Shown: positions 60,224 to 64,000 of the stretch, piece after piece
Layout: every line of letters begins with the position of its first letter
Position numbering within the stretch: position 1 is the stretch's first letter
Origin: Sphingomonas piscis
Lineage (GTDB): Bacteria; Pseudomonadota; Alphaproteobacteria; Sphingomonadales; Sphingomonadaceae
Length of the DNA: 64,000 bases
Assembly: GCF_011300455.1 (NCBI RefSeq)
Contig: NZ_CP049869.1
Coordinates: 372,001 to 436,000 of the forward strand
Direction: 5' to 3'
The notes under the pieces: model-generated
Seen by the model: the letters and a program-made list of their open reading frames with translations, nothing else
Told to the model about the DNA's origin: nothing
Databases searched by the model: none
Program-made: the position numbers and the translations under genes

Positions 60224-61222
60224 TTACGGGCTCCCCTCACCGCCATTCGCCCCCACGACACCGCCGGTGGTAAAACTGCTCTCATCCGACCCCATCAGCA
60301 CGAACAGAGGCGCGAGCTCCACGGGCTGTCCGGCGCGGCCGAGCGGCGTGTCCTGGCCGAATTCACCCATCTTGCCGGGCAATTGCCCGCCCGCCACCTG
60401 CAGCGGGGTCCAGATCGGTCCCGGTGCGACGGCATTCACCCGTATCCCCTGCTTCACCACCTGCTTGGCCAGTGCCTTGGTGAAGATCAGCAGCGCGCCC
60501 TTTGTCGAGGCATAATCGAGCAACTCCACCTCCGGCTCATACGAGTTGACTGAGATGGTGTTGATGATCACCGACCCCGGCTTCATCAGCGGGATCGCCG
60601 CCTTGCTGATCCGGAACGGCGCATAGATGTTGGTCTTGAACGTGCGGTCGAACTGCTCGTCCGACACGTCGAAGATATGCTCCTTGCTCTGCTGGTAGGC
60701 TGCATTGTTGACCAGCAGGTCGAGCCCGCCGAGCTGCCGCGCCGCCTGCCCGGGCAGGCCTTCGCAAAACTCGCGCGATTGCAAATCGCCGGGTATCGCC
60801 ACCGCCTTGCGCCCCGCCTGTCGGATGAGGTCGACAACTTCCCGTGCGTCCGGCTCTTCGGACGGGTAGTAGTTGATGGCGACGTCTGCTCCTTCCCGGG
60901 CGAAGGCGATCGCGGCAGCCCGGCCAATGCCGCTGTCACCGCCGGTCAGCAGCGCCTTGCGCCCAGCCAGCCGGCCCGATCCCTTGTAGCTTCGCTCGCC
61001 ATGGTCGGGCCGCGGGTTCATCTTGCTCGCGAGCGCCGGCCACGGCTGTCGTTGTTCAGGAAACGGCTCGGAAGTATATTTCGTGCGGGGGTCGGTCAGG
61101 GCCACGGTGCCGTCTCCAATTGCGGATGCTGAAGGCTGGGCGGAAGCGCGGGTGGACAATATTGCGAATCCGGCGGCCGCACCGCCAAGGACGGTTCGCC
61201 GCGTAGTATCCATGCCAGCCAT
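60224..61222 (-). CDS. Tat-signal short-chain dehydrogenase/reductase
   Basis: A 332-residue SDR whose N-terminus is a twin-arginine signal (MDTTRRTVLGGAAAGFAILS). Residues 35-75 match the YhdF/YghA-type leader (TDPRTKYTSEPFPEQRQPW), followed by LTGGDSGIGRAAAIAFAREG (cofactor site), LVNNAAYQQ and catalytic YASTKGALL. The enzyme should reduce small carbonyls with NAD(P)H. ATG 61222 has GGAG upstream at good spacing; GTG 61228 and ATG 61213 are in frame. Export of a nucleotide-dependent SDR is unusual. Confidence 0.88.
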   Translation of the reverse strand: MAGMDTTRRTVLGGAAAGFAILSTRASAQPSASAIGDGTVALTDPRTKYTSEPFPEQRQPWPALASKMNPRPDHGERSYKGSGRLAGRKALLTGGDSGIGRAAAIAFAREGADVAINYYPSEEPDAREVVDLIRQAGRKAVAIPGDLQSREFCEGLPGQAARQLGGLDLLVNNAAYQQSKEHIFDVSDEQFDRTFKTNIYAPFRISKAAIPLMKPGSVIINTISVNSYEPEVELLDYASTKGALLIFTKALAKQVVKQGIRVNAVAPGPIWTPLQVAGGQLPGKMGEFGQDTPLGRAGQPVELAPLFVLMGSDESSFTTGGVVGANGGEGSP

Positions 61223-61408
61223 GATCACGCTCCGCTGTTCCCGGCCCGAACCGACGGGGGAACGACAAGTTCAGCACCTGCCCTCATTCCGGTATCCACA
61301 TGATACGAGCGTGACTTGGCGGCTCACGTCCGCTTTCACGCAGCGACTTGGATAGGTGATTACGTCGTGCCCTGCACCGGCAGCGGCGACCGGGACGAGT
61401 TCTGGAGC

Positions 61409-61483
61409 TGGCTGGGGCGGCAGGATTCGAACCTGCGAATGCCGGTACCAAAAACCGGTGCCTTACCACTTGGCGACGCCCCA
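61409..61483 (-). tRNA. tRNA-Gln (TTG anticodon)
   Basis: On the minus strand the sequence begins TGGGGCGTCGCCAAGTGGTA and ends GGTTCGAATCCTGCC, then the acceptor arm and an encoded CCA. The anticodon stem CCGGT/ACCGG encloses loop TTTTGGT with anticodon TTG. The acceptor stem TGGGGCG/CGCCCCA pairs fully, and all cloverleaf arms close, as in E. coli glnU-type tRNAs. Confidence 0.95.
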
Positions 61484-61527
61484 GCAGAGCGGCGGCTTAT
61501 AGCTGCCGAACCGCGACTTGAAAGACC

Positions 61528-62418
61528 CTAAGCGTTGACGAGGCGTCCGTTGACGAGGTCGTCGTAATCGCGGGCCAGCTGCCGCGACAGGTCGCCAATC
61601 TCGAAGTTCCAAGGCCCAGCCGACTGGATGAACGTCACTTCGGCGGCGCTGCCCGTGATGAACATCTGTTCGAAGCCTTCCAGCTCCTCCGGCCAGATGG
61701 CCCGTTCGACCACCTGGACTCCGCGCTTGGCGGCAAGCTCCATCACCGTTTGGCGGGTGATTCCGTTGAGGAAACAGTCCGGGGTGGGCGTGTGAAGCAC
61801 GCCATCCTTGAAGAAGAATGCGTTCGCGCCGGTCGCTTCCGCCACCTGGCCGCGCCAATCGAACATCAGCGCATCATTGTAACCCCGCCCTTCCGCATGA
61901 TGCTTGGACATGGTCGCGATCATGTAGAGGCCCGACGCCTTGCTGTGCACCGGGGCCGTATGCGGCGCCGGCCGGCGCCACGGTGCGATGTCGAGGCGCA
62001 GGCCCTTGGCGGCAACGGCAGGGTCGAAATATTTGCCCCATTCCCAAGCAGCGACGGCAAGGTGAGGCTTTGTGGCCTGCGCCGAAACGCCCATCTGCTC
62101 CGATCCGCGCCAGGCGACCGGCCGAACGTAGGCGTCGACAAGCCCGTTGGCCTTCAGCACCTCGTTACAGGCAGCGTCGATCTCTTCCGCGCTCCAAGGC
62201 AGATCGAAGCCGAGGATGCGGGCACTGTTGACCAGGCGCTCGCTATGCTGACGGAGCTTGAAGATCACGCCATTGTAGGCCCGCTGCCCTTCGAACACCG
62301 ACGAGGCGTAATGCATCGCATGGGTCAGGATATGGACGTTGGCTTCACGCCAGGGGACGAGTTTGCCGTCGAACCAGATGAAGCCGTCGCGGTCGTCGAA
62401 AGTGCGGGTGTCAGCCAT
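61528..62418 (-). CDS. ilvE: Branched-chain amino acid aminotransferase IlvE
   Basis: A 296-residue fold-type IV PLP aminotransferase that interconverts Leu/Ile/Val with their keto acids. Motifs: FIWFDGKLVPWREANVHILTH at the N-terminus, YIRP-type AYVRPVAWRG near residue 96, RVxxx-type GYNDALMFDWRGQVAEATGA near residue 175-195 (PLP Lys region upstream, SKASGLY), and FMTGSAAEVTFI near residue 254. It is full length. Confidence 0.95.
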   Translation of the reverse strand: MADTRTFDDRDGFIWFDGKLVPWREANVHILTHAMHYASSVFEGQRAYNGVIFKLRQHSERLVNSARILGFDLPWSAEEIDAACNEVLKANGLVDAYVRPVAWRGSEQMGVSAQATKPHLAVAAWEWGKYFDPAVAAKGLRLDIAPWRRPAPHTAPVHSKASGLYMIATMSKHHAEGRGYNDALMFDWRGQVAEATGANAFFFKDGVLHTPTPDCFLNGITRQTVMELAAKRGVQVVERAIWPEELEGFEQMFITGSAAEVTFIQSAGPWNFEIGDLSRQLARDYDDLVNGRLVNA

Positions 62419-62441
62419 GAGCGGCGACTAAGCCAGCCTCG

Positions 62442-63269
62442 TCAATGGAGCAAGCCGTCGGACCCGGCGACCTCGCTTCCAAGCTGCGTGCCGCGAGCGG
62501 CGGCAGCGTCGATCACCTCCATGACGAGCGAGTCCAGCCGGCCGTCCTGATCGAGGACGGCGAGGCCTGCCTCGGTCGTTCCTTTGGGGCTGGCGACCCG
62601 CCGGGCGAGATCGTCCATGCTTTCGCGCGTGCTCGCGGCCAACCATCCGGTGCCGTAAACCGTCTCCACCGCGATGGCCTGCGCCGTGTCCGGCGACAGC
62701 CCGCGGGCAACGCCGCCCTTGGCCAGCGCGTCGATGAAGCGGGCAACGTAGGCCGGTCCGGACCCGGCGACCGCGCCGACTGCGCCGAAACGCGCTTCGT
62801 CGAGCGTCCAAAGACCGAAGCCGAGATGTTCGAAAAGACGGGAAACCTCGGCCTTCGCCGTGTCGCCGGCATCCTCGCTATACAATGCGGTGACTCCCCG
62901 CCGGACGGCCACGGCGAGGTTGGGCATTGCACGGACGATGGTTGCAGCGCCCGGGAAATGCCGCCGCAAGGTCGCGGCATTGGCACCGGCGAGCAGCGAC
63001 AGGACGATCGTCTTGGCGCTGAGGTAGGGCGCAAGCTGGGGCGCGACCTCGCCAAGCTGTTGCGGCTTGAACCCGAGAACCACCAGCCGCGGCGGCGGGC
63101 CAGCCTGCCCTGCCGAGGTCACGGTTCGAACGCCCTCGACCGGCGTTCCGCTAGGACGGACGACGGTCACAGGCGCGAAGTCGGCGGTCGCCGATCGCCA
63201 GCCGTCGACCAAGGCGCCCGTCATGTTGCCGCAGCCGATCAGCCAGGTGGGCGAAGGAAAGATGTTCAT
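62442..63269 (-). CDS. proC: Pyrroline-5-carboxylate reductase ProC
   Basis: A 275-residue ProC, the last enzyme of proline synthesis. The Rossmann opening WLIGCGNMTGALVDGW, MPNLAVAVRRGVTALYS near residue 114, and the C-terminal VASPKGTTEAGLAVLD near residue 230 are typical. It starts 6 nt after the YbjN gene, so they are co-transcribed. Confidence 0.95.
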   Translation of the reverse strand: MNIFPSPTWLIGCGNMTGALVDGWRSATADFAPVTVVRPSGTPVEGVRTVTSAGQAGPPPRLVVLGFKPQQLGEVAPQLAPYLSAKTIVLSLLAGANAATLRRHFPGAATIVRAMPNLAVAVRRGVTALYSEDAGDTAKAEVSRLFEHLGFGLWTLDEARFGAVGAVAGSGPAYVARFIDALAKGGVARGLSPDTAQAIAVETVYGTGWLAASTRESMDDLARRVASPKGTTEAGLAVLDQDGRLDSLVMEVIDAAAARGTQLGSEVAGSDGLLH

Positions 63270-63275
63270 TCTTGG

Positions 63276-63734
63276 CTATGCCTCGCCATGGGTGTCGATG
63301 AGTGCGGCGGAAATCGCCTCGGTAGGGGTCTTGCCGCCCCACAGCACGAACTGGAACACGGGGTAGAAGCGCTCACATTCCTCAAGCGCCGCTTCGGCAA
63401 TGGCTTCAGCCTGCGCGAAGCTCAGCCCCTCCCCTTCCCGCGCGTCCAGAATGGTTGCGTGGCGGAACACGACGATGCCGGATCCAGACCACATCTCGAA
63501 ATGGCCGAGCCAAAGCTGTTCGTTGATAAGGCCAAGCGCTTCGTAGATCGCGGCCCTTTTTTCCGGACCCACCTTGATGTCGGGAAAAGTCAGGAATTGA
63601 AGCACCTGATCCTCGGGCCGCCAGACGCCGCGAAGCTCATATTGCGCCCAGCTACCGGTGGCCGACGCGACGATCTCCCCGTCGCCGGATCGCTCGCACG
63701 CCCAGCCGCGCGCTTCGAAATATTGTTCCAGCAC
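63276..63734 (-). CDS. YbjN domain-containing protein
   Basis: A 152-residue YbjN-type protein (a type III secretion chaperone-like fold) with FPDIKVGPEKRAAIYEALGL near residue 50 and LSFAQAEAIAEAALEECERF near residue 103. The start is uncertain: no ATG exists in the frame. GTG 63734 is used, but upstream in-frame codons (SEEEGQEERDDGAPIE) up to a stop at 63789-63791 look like the acidic N-terminus of family members, suggesting a CTG start near 63785. The function is unknown. Confidence 0.85.
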   Translation of the reverse strand: MLEQYFEARGWACERSGDGEIVASATGSWAQYELRGVWRPEDQVLQFLTFPDIKVGPEKRAAIYEALGLINEQLWLGHFEMWSGSGIVVFRHATILDAREGEGLSFAQAEAIAEAALEECERFYPVFQFVLWGGKTPTEAISAALIDTHGEA

Positions 63735-63788
63735 CTCGATGGGAGCGCCGTCGTCGCGCTCCTCCTGGCCTTCTTCCTCGCTCAGGGG

Positions 63789-64000
63789 TCAGACTCCCGC
63801 CGCGCCGATGTCGCCAGGCTTTGCCTTGCCACGCGCCTTGGCCGTGCCGGCGGCCGGACCCTCCACCTTGGCTTCAAGGGCGGCAATGCGGGCTTTCAGA
63901 ATTTCATTCTCGTCGCGGGCGGCAGCGGCCATCGCCTTGACGGCGTCGAATTCGTCGCGGGAGACGAAGTCCATGCCGCCCATCCACTCGCGCATCTTCT
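63789..64000 (-). CDS. Accessory factor UbiK/BMFP family protein (partial)
   Basis: A C-terminal fragment of a BMFP/UbiK protein, an accessory factor for ubiquinone synthesis or a membrane-fusogenic coiled-coil. Visible are MREWMGGMDFVSRDEFDAVK and the coiled coil NEILKARIAALEAKVEG, then an Ala/Lys tail. The 5' end of the gene lies beyond the window; the ATG at 63995 is internal. Its stop lies just upstream of the ybjN-type frame, so they form one operon with proC. Confidence 0.85.
   Translation of the reverse strand, partial: KMREWMGGMDFVSRDEFDAVKAMAAAARDENEILKARIAALEAKVEGPAAGTAKARGKAKPGDIGAAGV

Noticed and set aside
61320..61345. Further half-copy of the palindromic repeat (ACGTCCGCTTTCACGC)
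   Set aside because: Only the 5' arm is similar and the loop is absent; too short to call.

Overview
The window looks like chromosomal DNA of a sphingomonad-type alphaproteobacterium (Sphingomonas/Sphingomicrobium relatives). The base composition is high in G+C, there is a TrcR-type (DUF1013) cell-cycle regulator, DUF1192 and DUF465 small proteins, a large TonB-dependent receptor, an alginate-export-type porin, a PEPxxWA-type sorting signal, an HWE histidine kinase and bacterial phosphatidylcholine synthase. No plasmid, phage-structural or integrase gene is visible. The species cannot be named from the sequence alone.

Layout. 0.1-6.2 kb: TSUP permease, a DUF1080 hydrolase and a PQQ/cytochrome c dehydrogenase (broken by a 1-nt shift) read divergently, a YghU-type GST and a GH1-like glycosidase. 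6.2-10.2 kb (minus): a tight housekeeping run trcR-xseB-ispA-coaD-cyclophilin-queA. 10.3-15.4 kb: GST, quinone oxidoreductase, DUF1192, clpA, hemerythrin-like protein. 15.4-22.9 kb: outer-membrane porin, secreted binding protein, TonB receptor with a LacI-type operator, polysaccharide deacetylase, and an ArsR/AHSA1 pair with a palindromic operator. 23-27.6 kb: translationally coupled M28 peptidase-CinA-M1 peptidase, then GST. 27.7-34.8 kb: a disordered hydrophilic protein, Bax-inhibitor-1 protein, divergent phospholipase D / phosphatidylcholine synthase, DUF465, GH9 cellulase with a second LacI-type box. 34.9-45.7 kb: leishmanolysin-like protease, type-B carboxylesterase, TadG-TadE-TadE cluster, esterase, PEP-CTERM protein (frameshifted signal peptide), a candidate sRNA, LysR, AraC/OsmC. 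45.7-47.7 kb: parE.

47.7-56.1 kb is different in character: small exported or unknown genes on both strands, long gaps, a lone Flp pilin, tandem PilZ protein, amidohydrolase, erythromycin-esterase-like protein, a response regulator and an HWE kinase. It is peppered with copies of one palindromic intergenic repeat in short (about 30 nt) and long (about 65 nt) forms. 56.1-64 kb returns to ordinary chromosome: SnoaL-like protein, an HTH protein plus FlbD-like small protein, an RsbQ-like hydrolase overlapping a PAS histidine kinase, a Tat-signal SDR, tRNA-Gln, ilvE, proC, a YbjN protein and a partial UbiK-type gene.

Working together: many genes fit plant-polysaccharide or oligosaccharide use (GH9, GH1-like, TonB receptor, porin, DUF1080/PQQ oxidation, esterases, LacI-type boxes), membrane lipid turnover (Pcs and PLD) and surface attachment (Tad/Flp/PilZ). 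The most notable points are the repeat family, the RsbQ/PAS-kinase module, the Pcs/PLD divergent pair, the candidate sRNA, and two single-base homopolymer frameshifts that may be real or may be sequence errors.
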